Source: Trematomus loennbergii
Taxonomy: Eukaryota > Chordata > Actinopteri > Perciformes > Nototheniidae
Direction of reading: 5' to 3'
DNA length: 64,000 bases
Assembly: GCA_012861695.1 (NCBI GenBank)
Contig: JAAOOA010000064.1
Span: forward strand, 310,001 to 374,000
Part shown: one piece after another, positions 1-10,656 of the stretch
How positions within the stretch are numbered: the first letter of the stretch is position 1
How the letters are laid out: each line of letters starts with the position of its first letter
Notes under the pieces: generated by a model
What the model saw: the letters and a program-made list of their open reading frames with translations, nothing else
Databases searched by the model: none
What the model was told of the DNA's origin: nothing
Position numbers and translations under genes: made by a program

Positions 1-92
1 CTAATGAGGAGGAGGGGAAAGAAGGCATCGAGGTCTCCTATTGGCCCTAAGCTATAGAGCGCCACCCAGACAGTTAAGGGAAAGTTAAGTAA

Positions 93-233
93 GGGATAAT
101 GTGCAGCGACGCGGTCATTATGGGTAAAAGAACACCGACAGGCAGATCAGGAGCCCGACGCGAAGCGGAGGGATCTAGATCGGCATGAAGGTGTTCTTTT
201 ACCCATAATGACCAAGTCGCTGCACATTATCCC
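93..233. mobile_element. Palindromic MITE-like element
   Basis: The block begins GGGATAATGTGCAGCGAC and ends with its reverse complement. The arms are about 45 bp each (93–139 and 189–233) and also share GGTCATTATGGGTAAAAGAACACC, read here as two shorter matches either side of one mismatch region. The roughly 50-bp centre is not palindromic. This hairpin form is typical of miniature inverted-repeat DNA transposons. It lies inside the left inverted-repeat arm. No coding content. Confidence 0.6.
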
Positions 234-234
234 G

Positions 235-872
235 CTTATTACATGGCCACATTCTCAACAAAGTAACGATATGACTCCCAATATTAATTGAAATGCTTTT
301 ATTGTTTTAGAAAATGTTTTTAATGATTAAAAACATAGTTGTAACTGATTTAAAATGACATTCATCCGCTACGAAAAATAGTCCGTTGTTGATGTTTGAA
401 CTAGGCTGTTGCAACGGCAGGAACTGCTTCGATAGCGTTTTTGAGGAGCTTTTTGATTACAGATTTGAAAACATCGTTGCTTGCTTTAAAAGTAGCACAA
501 TTCATTATGTCAAACCTTGGAAAGTATCTAGATATCCCTGCCCTAATGCAAAAGTAACTGGCAACTGAATATGTGTCGCCGTTTGATGTCTATGTCTGGA
601 CCGCTGCGTAAAAAGGAGGGTTTCTGCCCGTTAATTCTCCGCTGTTTCCTTGTCGCTCTTGTCTTGTCAGTTCGAAAAGCAAACTGCATGCAGTTTGCTT
701 TTCTGCCAAACTGTATACAGTTCAATCGACCGGACTTCTTTCTGCAGATTTGAGCGTCCTTAACAACGGTCATAAATCCTTGACAGCGGTCTGTCTGTTC
801 TGGATTAACAACGTGTCACGTGTTCTGAATTGACCAATCAGAATCGAGTATTCAACTAAACCATGTAATAAG
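235..872. mobile_element. Possible non-autonomous DNA transposon with 12-bp terminal inverted repeats
   Basis: CTTATTACATGG at 235–246 is matched by its perfect reverse complement at 861–872. The interval is absent from the partner arm near 10,555, which supports an insertion. Inside lies a perfect 28-bp palindrome at 675–702, centred on ACTGCATGCAGT. Short ORFs of about 60–76 codons overlap the palindrome on both strands and have no recognisable similarity, so I treat them as chance. Confidence 0.4.
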
Positions 873-1156
873 GGACATTTAATTTACAGCGCTGAGCGAA
901 CAATCCTCCGTGTTTGAACCTCTTAAATCGCTGCATAGCCGATTTATTTGGACTGGATTATCCCAGAGAGGCTAAACATTCTTTATAACACAGTTTGAGA
1001 TTTGTGAAACCTTAATTCTATTTGTAAAAATGTTAAAAAGGGAGATTTTAGTGCTTTTTATCTAGACCACATTGGACCAGGTCCTAATCTAAAACCCTAC
1101 AAATCTAAAAATGTTTGGTTTTTGTGACCACACTGTAAAAAAAGAAATTGTAAAAA

Positions 1157-1197
1157 AACGGACATTTCTGGCGACGGGGGCGCCAGAAATGTCCGTT
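1157..1197. repeat. Perfect hairpin, 17-bp stem
   Basis: AACGGACATTTCTGGCG and its exact reverse complement are separated by a 7-base G-rich loop. It sits in AT-rich non-coding DNA. It could be a very small palindromic element or a hairpin of no function. Confidence 0.7.
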
Positions 1198-1277
1198 AAA
1201 AAAAGGAAAAAAAACTGTAAAATAAAATACGGAGATAACATGTAAAAAAGTTACTTACCTTACCACAAGTAGCCTCT

Positions 1278-1625
1278 ATTACTGTAATTTTACATGAAAT
1301 CTTTTTATTTTAACATATATGTGTTAGAATAGTCATAAACCTCTAGAAAACGGAATTATTATCTTTAAAAAATACATAAAATTACTTTAATTATTACAAA
1401 AAAGTACCGTGTATTTAAGACCATTTACCATTAAAACACAAAGAAAAGAATGTCATTTTACTTTGCAAAAGCCTTTGTTGCCAAACAAAATCTGTAATTT
1501 CACAGGAAATCTTTTTCTTTTAACATATATTGTTAGAATAGAGTTATACACCTCTAGAAAAACTGAATAAATATTTTTTGAAATGATCAAAAAAGCTGAA
1601 AGAAAGAAGATTACTGTTGTCATTT
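1278..1625. repeat. Diverged ~210-bp direct repeats, AT-rich
   Basis: The segment around 1,278–1,360 recurs at about 1,488–1,565 (CTGTAATTT, AAATCTTTTT, TTTTAACATATAT, ACCTCTAGAAAA). A further piece at 1,415–1,472 recurs at 2,507–2,564, on the far side of the LINE fragment. The LINE therefore landed inside this tandem repeat. No gene is visible. Confidence 0.6.
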
Positions 1626-1641
1626 GAAAAAATACCGTAAA

Positions 1642-2506
1642 TTCAAGATTCAAGGCTTTATTGTCATTTGTACATTAGCTTCAGTGTAGACATGGCAATG
1701 AACACTGAAGTCACAGGCTCCTCCACAGTGCAACATATATATAGAACATAGAACAAACAGAATAGAAATAGCGCAAGAAGAGTCTATATGCAAGTAAACG
1801 GAATATGATTGCACTGCCGTACCAGGCCGTGATGCAGCCAGTCAGGATACTCTCTATGGTGCACCTGTAGAAGATGCAGAGTATCCTGGAGTCCATGTTG
1901 AACTTCCTCAGCCTGCAGAACAATTACATCATAATGTCCAGGGACTTTTCACACTGAGAGAAAACATACACATGTTGAGAGGAAACTGCATCTTTTTAAA
2001 ACCACCCATTCGAACAAATTCCAAACGTCATTGCATCACAACAGAAGGTGTTCATCTGTGGAATAACTGTAATGATGAGCTGAAATACTGTGCAACTTTA
2101 TCTAAACAGTGATGAGTCCATGTCAGGTCCTCAGTGATGAGTCAGGTCTTCAGTGATGAGTCCATGTCAGGTCCTCAGTGATAGTCCATGTCAGGTCCTC
2201 AGTGATAGTCCAAGGTCCTCAGTGATGAGTCAGGTCCTCAGTGATGAGTCCATGTCAGGTCCTCAGTGATGTGGACCCCGAGGAACCTGTAGCTGCTGAC
2301 TCTCTCCACCGTAGTCCCATTGATGGCGATGGGGGCGTGTCCCTCTCCTGCTCCTTCCTGTAATCCACAATCAGCTCCTTTGTTTTGCTGACGTTGAGAT
2401 GGAGGTTGTTATCCTGGCACCAAGATGTCAGGTTTTCGACCTCCTCTCTGTACGCCGTCGTGATCAGGCCGATGACGGTCGTGTCGTCAGCAAACTTCAT
2501 GAAATC
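1642..2506 (-). pseudogene. Truncated LINE reverse-transcriptase fragment
   Basis: On the minus strand 2,515–2,300 reads a reverse-transcriptase core with the catalytic FADDTTV, followed by an AYREEV…LTSWCQDNNLHLNVSKTKE segment. About 400 bp on, 1,923–1,711 reads RKFNMDSRILCIFYRCTIES and LTGCITAWYG. Both are hallmarks of the L2/CR1/Rex1-like non-LTR reverse transcriptases of fishes. The part between is lost and replaced by a minisatellite, and the upstream endonuclease is absent. The 3' end (low coordinates) runs into a short tail near 1,642. The repeat unit on both sides (1,415–1,472 and 2,507–2,564) supports insertion into older repeat DNA. It cannot encode a functional protein. Confidence 0.85.
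2105..2275. repeat. Minisatellite inside the LINE fragment
   Basis: Irregular copies of CCTCAGTGATGAGTCCATGT, some shortened, recur about eight times at 20–32-bp spacing. The array replaces part of the LINE reverse-transcriptase frame and is presumably a local slippage expansion of LINE sequence. Confidence 0.8.
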
Positions 2507-2767
2507 TAAGACCATTTACATGTAAAACACAAAGTAAACATGTCATTTTACTTTGCAAAAGCCCAAGTTTACATTAACTGTCCGATGTTTTGTAGAAAAA
2601 AAATCACAAATATATACAATATATTATTGAAAATAATATACATCACAAAATAAAAACAATAAATAAAATATATTTGAAGTAATAATAAAGCAGAATAGAC
2701 CGGCAATGAAACATTTCAACATTTAACAATAGCCAACATTTTGTTCAAAAGATAACGATTATAAACA

Positions 2768-2951
2768 CTAAAGAAATCTACCAGTTATGTGCGTGCGTGT
2801 GTACATGACTGTGTGTTTCAACTCTCTCCATTCAAAGTCAGCGACGTTTGTAATTAATGAATGCACCTTTATCTTTATCGAGTGCTGTTTGTGTTTGTAT
2901 TCCTTCCTCTCCACTCTAGTCCCATTGTCCGGATTGATCTTGAATAGGCAC
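2768..2951 (-). CDS. Last exon of an uncharacterised fish gene
   Basis: Minus strand. A splice acceptor (TCTTAACAG) precedes 2,951, and translation gives CLFKINPDNGTRVERKEYKH… to a stop at 2,768. Joined to the exon at 3,685–3,809 the frame is continuous across an R codon (FLQR–CLFKINPD). From memory, fish genomes hold many uncharacterised proteins ending in this pattern (AAYY…EFLQR…INP…G). I do not know their function and give none. The stop may be later than in intact relatives, since the last ~15 residues look like read-through. Confidence 0.5.
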
Positions 2952-3684
2952 CTGTTAAGACAGAAGTACACTTACATTTAGTGTTTAATTACACATTCTG
3001 TGGATGATACAGCCATTAATTGTCTTTACAGTTATACAGCTTGAAGTCAAAGGGCAATGCTACTCTTAAATGTACTTTTCATTAACTGCTATGATCATAT
3101 CTGTGCATTTAAAGCATTGGTTTGAATAGTTTTGTTATATAAAGTCGTCACTTGGCATCACTATCACACTGGACAGTATCGCAGCAGGTCTGTAAACAGG
3201 AGCAAGCGGTCACTTGAAGATCATTTGAATGTGGGTAGCTACGAGTGCCATCTTGAGAGTGTGTAACTGGGGCAGATGAGGTGCGTGTCAGTAGCAGAGA
3301 GCGGTGTAAAGCATCGTAGTTAACCGAAAGAAGTTCTAATGTGTTTGTTCACTGCAATAATACCAGGTTTTCTTTTGTTGTCGACAAAGGGCCCTCTTTC
3401 CGTCATTTTCATTGAGCTGAAGTAAACATACCACCGATTGGCTAAGAGTGAGTTTGAGCTTTTAGGGAGGAGCCAAAGCACACCACTGCAAAGGAAAGGG
3501 GTACGCTGAATTTACAACCCAAGACAAAACGAGAGCATAATGCGAAACAGAATGCAGCACAATAATCTTTTTATCTCGATTATCTTGTTTTGTCAGGAGC
3601 ACTTATCGTGTCTCAGAAATGTGCACAATCCTCTACTCTGTGGTTTAAGATGGAATTACTTAATAATTACAATTCAAGTCTTAC

Positions 3685-3809
3685 CTCTGCAAGAACTCCA
3701 GGGTAGCTCCCAGTTCTGAGCGATAACTGATGTTGAGGCAGTAATATGCTGCAAACATCAGCATCAGGGCGTCGACAACATTCAGGACACTGCCACTGAC
3801 GATGGTCCT
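3685..3809 (-). CDS. Internal exon of the same uncharacterised fish gene
   Basis: Minus strand. It encodes RTIVSGSVLNVVDALMLMFA followed by AYYCLNISYRSELGATLEFLQR. The splice donor is CAGAG|GTAAGAC and a candidate acceptor AG lies just upstream at 3,811–3,810. The junction with the exon at 2,951 keeps the frame. Only the last two exons of the gene are visible. A plausible further exon at about 4,506–4,573 (acceptor CCCCTCAG, donor CTCAA|GTAAGA) is out of frame or holds a stop. A CpG-richer block with a donor (CAGAG|GTAACGG near 5,951) might be a 5' exon. Whether the gene is intact is unknown. Confidence 0.5.
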
Positions 3810-4662
3810 CTGCTATCATATACTGTCCAGCTGTCAGGGGAGAACTCCCTTAAGGTACACAACAGGAAAAAGTCACAAAACATTTATAAATCCAAAAATA
3901 TTTAGTGCAGATTGTTTTTGTTTTTTTACTGGTGATCACATGGCCAATTGTATTTTAGGAATGATCAGCTCCTGCAGCTTTCTTTTCTTTCTTAAGTGTT
4001 TCCTAATGTTAACAGTGTAGAAAATGTCACATCATAAAGGGATAGTTTGGGTGTTTAAAGTGGGGTTTTATAAAGGTACTTATCCATAGTCAGTGTATTA
4101 CCAAGAGTAGACGATGGCCGGCAGGGGCGGGCTGGGAAACGGTGGACCTCTGTCGCCTGTCAGCTTAACTTCAATGATGCCGTTTAAAAACAGCAAACCG
4201 ACCCGGCCGTTCGGGATTCTACAGATGGTCAGTCCGCCCCTGCCGGTACCGAAGTGGGCCGAGTGGCCCGACCGGCCCATCGGGATTCGCCCCGAATGTC
4301 CCGATGGCCAGTCCGCCACTGATGGCCGGGATGCCCCGAGCAACCACCTGGAAGCAAAGCAATGTACTGCTCTGGACAGGGTCAGCAGAAAAACATATTT
4401 TAGCCACCTCTTGATGATTTCCATATCCTTTCACTGTTTGCATAGCAATACCATATAGGACATTGAGAATTTATAACACTTGTAATATGGCAAGAAATCT
4501 TACTTGAGGATCTCTGGCTGCTGTTTATTCTTGGTAGGTTGCAATTACTGGTACTGCAGCTACAGTAACAGCTGAGGGGAAAAAAAGAGACACAAGTTTG
4601 CACATGCTTAGCAAAAATAACTTAAATAACACAGCAGCAGCTTTAAGTACAGTAATACCACT
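3810..4662. other. Non-coding stretch with a GC-rich repeat patch
   Basis: No convincing gene. Bases about 4,115–4,340 are much more GC-rich than their surroundings and repeat variants of GATGGCCAGTCCGCC and GCAGGGGCGGGCTGG in both orientations. That is typical of the ends of non-autonomous hAT-like repeats in fishes. ORFs of 108–114 codons on both strands through this patch are shadows of its base composition. Confidence 0.4.
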
Positions 4663-5498
4663 CAGAGTTCTCGTTATGACCGGTCAAATATGCTGAAGAC
4701 CGGCAAATCGAAATCTCTCCAGTCAAAATAATTTCCCTTTAGCACAATACCGCATCAGTTGCGCCACTTATGTGACAGACAAGAATAGTATGTGACAGAC
4801 AAGAATAGTCAATTCTAATGTCTAACATTTAATGTGGAGAAAGAGTGTCCTGTATGGGTTGATTGTGCGTTGATCTGTTGGCAATGTCTCGGGGTTCCGG
4901 TGGGCATGTAAACAAATGCATAATGCTGCGCTATACTTTGCGGCCTCACCCGGTTGCATAGCGACGCTTATTGTTTAGGTGTCTTATAATAAGCAGGTAG
5001 TCATATCATTAGCTAGAACTAGCTAGATCTGATCGATATGGACATAAACGCGAGTGAAGTCTAATCTGACTGGAGCAAGAGATCAGCTGCTGCTGACGAG
5101 TCGACACCCAGCTCTGCATGATCATCTGCAGCGGTGAGCGGAACAAAACACACTTCAGGTTAGAATATCACGTAGCTATTTTAATTACCTCTCAAACTAC
5201 CTAAACTAGTTATAGATATGTTTAGTTTTACTGGGTTGCTCAACTGAGCGCTCTCTCTCCCTCAGGAGAGGGAGAGAGAGCGCTCAGTTTATTATTCCCG
5301 TGTTATAAATTACTGTACACTTTTGAATAATGTAGTTAATCTACTAGAATTAGTTTGTTTAATATCGAATCATATCAATTTGTTTAAAAGCTCAATAAAT
5401 AAGAAGACCTTTGACCGGCACTTTTCTCATTTTGTCCGGAAGATTTAAACTTTAACGGACATGTTGACCGGCAAAAAAATATTCTAACGGGAACTCTG
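4663..5498. mobile_element. Non-autonomous DNA transposon, CAGAGTTC ends
   Basis: The left end CAGAGTTCTCGTTATGACC is matched by the reverse complement of the right end (TTCTAACGGGAACTCTG). Internally, both flanks carry GACCGG and GGACATGTTGACCGG motifs. A related copy of the right part lies at about 45,267–45,365, with the same GTCCGGAAGATTTAAACTTT stretch, so this is a dispersed family. An 8-bp target duplication could not be confirmed. No protein is encoded. Confidence 0.6.
5243..5288. repeat. Perfect hairpin with 20-bp stem
   Basis: ACTGAGCGCTCTCTCTCCCT is followed by a 6-base loop and its exact reverse complement. It lies within the CAGAGTTC-ended element. It may be the fold-back centre of that element. 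Confidence 0.8.
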
Positions 5499-7047
5499 CC
5501 ACTTCAAGTATAAGACCTGAGTACTTCTACTCTTATTCAAGTACAAGATCAGAGAACTTCTCCCACCTCTGATTATAGCCTTAACATAGGATTTAAAAGA
5601 TATGGATAATGTGCAGTGTGTGTAACATTATGCCCACAAAAAAATCGATTATAAAACTAAGGATTGAGCTAACATTAGGAGTTAGTGACAATGTATGCTA
5701 GTGAGCTAGCTAAACTATTTATTAAATAATATTGCGAAAAAGTAACTCTGAAACATTCACTGCACATCAGCTCAGCCACTCGAGCACCATTAGTAGCTAG
5801 CTAGCTGCTACCTAGCTATGGTAACGTTAGCTAACATTACTTTGTTTTCGGTCGTTAAACAAAATGTATACCATAGCTAGGACTTTGACGTTTGCAATGT
5901 TTTAAGTCTTGAGTGTTTTGAATCCGTTGATAAATAGTTTTTTACCGTTACCTCTGAAAGTGCTTATTCCTCTCCTCTGGGCGAGCCACATGCAGTGCTC
6001 TTCACCTCCTGCGTGCTAACTGAGTGGTCTCTGTAGTATCAGTGCCTCAAAGCATGATGGGTAAGTGCAGCAAAAGTCTCGTCTCTGATTGGCTGCAAAT
6101 CGATTGCCCTGAAAATCCTTTGATGAACATCCAATCCTTGTATTATTTTAAGAATTGGTAACGCCCACCATAAAGATTAATTTAAAAGTAAAAAAATGGG
6201 GTGCAAACTATTTACATTGCAATTATAATTGTTTAATTCTTTGGATTTTATTTTCTTAATTTACAAAATGACAATGTAACTAGTTGATAAATAATAAAAC
6301 AAACACTGAAGGCCTTCCAAAGACACAAGCAAAATATGTTATAAGACTTCTTTATTGTCAGTTTATTCTTTTAAATTGAGAATAGAGAACACTGATAACT
6401 AATGTTGGTGCACATTTATATAAGTTTGATTATGATCAGGAATATCCCATCTGTACTTTGCAGTCCTGTCCCAAGTACAAGTTAAGTAGGTATTAATCAA
6501 CGTGTACATATATTTTTAGTCATGCATAGTACTGCCTTCCTGTTTGCTTTATTTTTGAGAAACCTATTCTGCACCTACCTGGGTTTTAAGAGAGTCCAAT
6601 ACCCCATGAGACTGTTCAGTCTCATAAAACATGCTCAATTTACTTTTTGAAAACACAAGCTCACAATAAAGTCAGATGGGAGATCTACAGAAGCAAAGTG
6701 TGATAGACAAAGATGCATTCCTATATTAAACAAACAGAAAATAAATCTTTGTTGTTCCACGAGGTAGTTGTAGCCATAGCAAATGGATTAACAAGTGAAT
6801 TTAGGTACTTAACCTTCAACTACCTGCTGCCTGAAATCCCTGTGACATCACTGTAGATTGTTGTAACCAACTAGCTGTGTGGGACATTATCACAATACAT
6901 ATTTAAGTTAATTGACTTGGATTGTAAATGTATTTCGCTGTAGCTACTAGCTTTGTCAACATGCTTTGGTGAAGGCCTATTCTTTCAATGTGATGCATTG
7001 AATAGTTGGATATTATTAGACGTCTAAAAGGACAACATTGTTCGTTT
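5499..7047. other. AT-rich non-coding DNA
   Basis: No ORF of substance. It contains a run of AGCTAGCT-type short palindromes (5,690–5,880) and a CCAAT-bearing, slightly CpG-richer patch at 5,960–6,110. The latter could be the promoter side of the minus-strand gene at 2,768–3,809, but the evidence is only base composition and one candidate splice donor. Confidence 0.3.
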
Positions 7048-7925
7048 TACTGTAATTGCAATGCTAATACCAATTTAGCATAGTGGTAGCACTAACTGCT
7101 AACACGGTTTTGATATTCAGAGTCTGGCTGTTAGTGCATGTTCAATGTATGGGCTAAATTGTACATGCTAGTGTGATAAGGCCTAGGGGAAGATGCTAAT
7201 GTTATTTAACTTCTAGATCCTTTCATTTTTTACTTAGAGTGAAACTCAATATGTTTTTTGCATACTGTGCGCCAATCACTCTGTGTTTTAAATATTGAGT
7301 CACACATTTTAGAACATTGATACATTTCTAAAAGCTACTTTCCTAACAAACATGGTGCAGTTGTAGCAATCGCTACGAGAATGCACTCTGTGTTAGCTGC
7401 ACAAGGCACTTTGCGGTAGCTTCACGTCTCTGATGATCTGAAAAGCTAAATGATGTCAGAAATGTACACAGCTTTTTCTTGTGTTGAAACAGATCAGCAG
7501 GTCAATGTTACTTGGGTTGTGAACGCACAACAGTTGGTTGTTTGTTAGTAGAGTTGCTTTACTGTAATCGCAATGCTAATACCAATTTAGCATAGTGGTA
7601 GCACTAACTGCTAACAAGGTTTTGATATTCAGAGTAGGCTGGCTGTAAGTGCTTGCTAGCATGTTCAATGTTATGGGCTTATGCTAGTGTGATAAGGCCT
7701 AGGGGAAGATGCTAATGTTATTTAACTTCTAGATCCTTTCATTTTTCGCTTACAGTGAAACTCAATATGTTTTTTGCATACTGTCTGCCAATCACCGTTA
7801 GCTGCACAAGTGACTTTGCGGTAGCTTCGCGTCTCTGATCATCTGAAAAGCTAAATGATGTCAGAAATTGGCACAGCTTTTTCTTGTGTTGAAAGAATCA
7901 GCAGGTCAATGTTACTTGGGCTGTG
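7048..7925. repeat. Tandem duplication, ~510-bp unit
   Basis: The sequence from about 7,048 (CTGTAATTGCAATGCTAATA…) to about 7,530 is repeated from about 7,561 to 7,925 with scattered substitutions and deletions (for example CACTTTGCGGTAGCTTCACG against GACTTTGCGGTAGCTTCGCG). It is non-coding. Divergence of several per cent suggests an old segmental duplication rather than an assembly artefact. Confidence 0.85.
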
Positions 7926-9261
7926 AACGCACCGAACACCAAAACTGCTCCCTGGCGCCGGCTATCTGGCAGCCTCTCTGCGATCCCCTCTCCTATCCGC
8001 ATGTGGTTGTGTTTGTGCATGTATATGCTCTGTGTGTTTGTGCATGTACAGTATATCCTCCCTGTGTGTGTAATGTGTTTAAACACAACAGAGTGGGGGA
8101 AGACATTTCCCTCTGAGTGATGAATACATTATCTTCTTCTTCTTCTTCTTCTACTTAGAAATCATAAGTGAATGGTCACATTAGGTTTGCCTGCAGTGAA
8201 TGCTGACAGCTATGAGCTAGTTTATAGATGTATCATGGCATAGCCAAATGTCTCCTAATAACCCACAGGCTGTTACTGGTGGGTTATAGTATCATTTTAT
8301 ATCTGAATTGTGCTCTGGTAGGAATTCGCACCCAACATGCTAACAGCCAAGTTTTTTTTTAACTTAAATTAAGCAAAATTACTAAATATTTCTTTCTTTA
8401 CTCATATATTTTCTTGCAATTATACATTTTTTAAATGAGTATTAACAGTATTTGTTATGTATTTGACAGTTATATATAGCCATAACAAAAGTATTTTCTA
8501 GTAAAATTACAGAAAATACAGCTAATTTTGCCAACAGAAAATCATTTATTTTACGGTTAGTTTTGTTAAATTCGCATTTAAAAACTGCTAAAAAACAGAT
8601 AAATAATGTATTCCATTTCTACAGTTTTTTTTTGTTAAAATACATGACACATTTCAATAAACCGTTTATTCTTGTAAATTGAATATGATTTTCTGTAATT
8701 ATGAAATACAATAAAAACTGTAATTTTTTTGGGAAAAACTGTAAAAAAACATTTTTTTTTTACACTGGAGGTAAAATAAGATATGAATGAACAACAAAAA
8801 ATAAAATAAGTTACATTTATTTGTTATTGGTCATGGGTTATTGGTTATGTTCATATACTTATTTGATTATTAAAATGTAAACCGCTCTTTTTCAAATGGG
8901 TGTTTAGAGTTGTACCCCCTAGATCTAGTCTCTAGTAATTCTGCTCAAAGTGCACCAGATTGAAGCATTTTACTTTAAAATGTTAAAACAAATCTTTCCG
9001 GGGGGGGCATACCCCCGGACCCCCCTAGAGGATGTGACGTCCACCCGCCAATTAAAACATGTTCATACAATAATGAATACATTTTAAACCTTTTTGATGT
9101 ATATAACCAATATGTCAATACGTTTCAGTTTTTGTAGTGTATTGGTCTTTTGTAGAGATTTTTCATTTATTCTTTATATATTCATTGTGTATTGCTTGCA
9201 GGGGGGGGGGGACCAAATCATAATCTCGCCTAGGGCACCAAAATGTCTAGGGCCGGCCCTG
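7926..9261. other. Non-coding stretch with short repeats and a probable hAT end
   Basis: Contents: a CTT microsatellite at about 8,131–8,152; AT-rich DNA to 8,990; a hairpin of CCGGGGGGGGCATACCCCCGG type at about 8,999–9,026; a run of 12 G at about 9,200. It ends with TCTAGGGCCGGCCCTG at about 9,246–9,261, which resembles the 3' terminus of a fish hAT repeat. I could not find the matching 5' end. Confidence 0.35.
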
Positions 9262-9493
9262 CATGGTTTTATGTGGTCTAGATGCGAAAAAGCACTGAAA
9301 TCTCCCTTTTAAAAATGTTCACAAATAGAATTAAGGTTTCACAAATCTCAAACTGTGTTATAAAGAATCTTTAGACTCTCTGGGATAATCCAGTCCAAAT
9401 AAATCGGCTGTGCAGTGATTTAAGAGGTTCAAACACGGAGGATTGTTCGCTCAGCGCTGTAAATTAAATTTCCCTTAACTTTCCCCTTAACTG
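9262..9493. repeat. Right arm of the inverted repeat, first block
   Basis: Reverse complement of 873–1,076. The last ~67 bp (TTCAAACACGGAGGATTGTT onward, 9,427–9,493) recur in direct orientation at 10,519–10,588. So the ACTAGT array between them is bracketed by a direct duplication of the repeat-arm sequence. Confidence 0.75.
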
Positions 9494-9757
9494 GGCTGAG
9501 AGATCGCCGTGACTTCCGTAAATATTAGTCTTGGCAAATATGGAGAGGTTGTTTATCTTCATACGGACCTATCGTTACCCTGATTTTAAGATCTGTCTAG
9601 TGTTTCTGCTTTATTCATTTCATGAGCACTAAATACCCGACTGATACCTCACGTCTTCGAGACGTTGCTAAAAACATTGCAGGAGAATGCTCTCCCTCAC
9701 AGAGCTGAACTGACCAATCAGAATCTGGGTCCCGCCTGCTTCATTTGCATATGGCTG

Positions 9758-10518
9758 ACTAGTTAACGTGTCGGCCATATGCACGGCAACTAGTTAACTA
9801 GTGGATACATATTGCAGCTTACACGTTAACTAGTGAAGGCAAAATGTGCACTAGTCGCACTAGTTGAAGCGTCTTTTGGTCTTACAAGCTGACTAGTGAG
9901 GCTCAAAATGTGCACTAGTTAACTAGTGAGGTCCAAATTGTCCACTAGTTGCACTAGTACAATTCTTTGTACCTTACTAGTTAACTAGTTACACACACTT
10001 TATCTCACTAGTTAACTAGTGGAGCCTTAGAGGAGTCACTAGTAAACTAGTGACACCAATGTTTTTCTTACTAGTTAACTAGTGGAGGGCATTTTATCTC
10101 ACTAGTGAGGTTCTGTTATGAACATGTTAGACTTTGACCTTACATGTTACACATTTTTCTTACATGTAAGGCCTTTCCTTCGACTAGTTTGGCTTTTTGT
10201 GCACTAGTGAGCAACTGTATGCAACTAGTGAGATGTTGATTCGACATGTATGGCTTTTTCCCAAACTAGTGGATATTGTGAGCCCACTAGTTGTGGTTTT
10301 CTTCTCACTAGTTCAACACAATGGCTAACTAGTTGACATGTACGTGCAACTAGTTAACTAGTGAATTGTCAAAAAATGCACTAGTCAAATGTATGACTTT
10401 GAAACAATTTCACGAGTTAGACAATATGTCTAACTCGTGAAATCAAAGAGCCAACTAGTGCAGGCAGCTGCCGTCTAACATCCAGGAAATTGAATAAATA
10501 CTCAAATGGCTTGCCATA
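9758..10518. repeat. ACTAGT palindrome array A
   Basis: The 14-bp palindrome ACTAGTTAACTAGT, its half-site ACTAGT, and variants (TTAACGTGT, ACATGT) recur at roughly 20–40-bp spacing, with unrelated spacer sequence between. The array ends with a hairpin at 10,408–10,444 (arms TTTCACGAGTTAGACA and its complement). A tail of about 60 bp follows, containing CAACTAGTGCAGGCAGCTGC and AATGGCTTGCCATA. The same tail ends array B at 12,206, so the arrays are two copies of one repeat type. No gene is visible. Confidence 0.85.
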
Positions 10519-10656
10519 GGTTCAAACACGGAGGATTGTTCGCTCAGCGCTGTATATGAAATGTCCCTTAACTTTCCCCTTAACTGTCTGGGTGGCGCTC
10601 TATAGCTTAGGGCCAATAGGAGACCTCAATGCCTTCTTTCCCCTCCTCCTCATTAG
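10519..10656. repeat. Right arm of the inverted repeat, second block
   Basis: Its first ~70 bp duplicate 9,427–9,493. The rest (TGTCTGGGTGGCGCTCTATA to CCTCCTCATTAG) is the reverse complement of window bases 1–90. It directly joins array A on its left and array B on its right. Confidence 0.75.

Larger units (their letters stand above)
1..1080. repeat. Left arm of a large interrupted inverted repeat
   Basis: Bases 1–90 are a near-exact reverse complement of about 10,562–10,656, and 873–1,076 are a reverse complement of about 9,262–9,475. The two blocks keep their order, so they look like one arm split by the insert at 91–872. The arm reaches the first base of the window and probably continues outside it. 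It could be the terminal inverted repeat of a ~10.7-kb element or two opposed copies of a dispersed repeat; I cannot tell which. Confidence 0.75.

Noticed and set aside
4098..4458. Overlapping 108- and 114-codon ORFs
   Set aside because: They occupy a GC-rich repeat patch on opposite strands; Pro/Gly/Arg bias follows from the DNA repeat.
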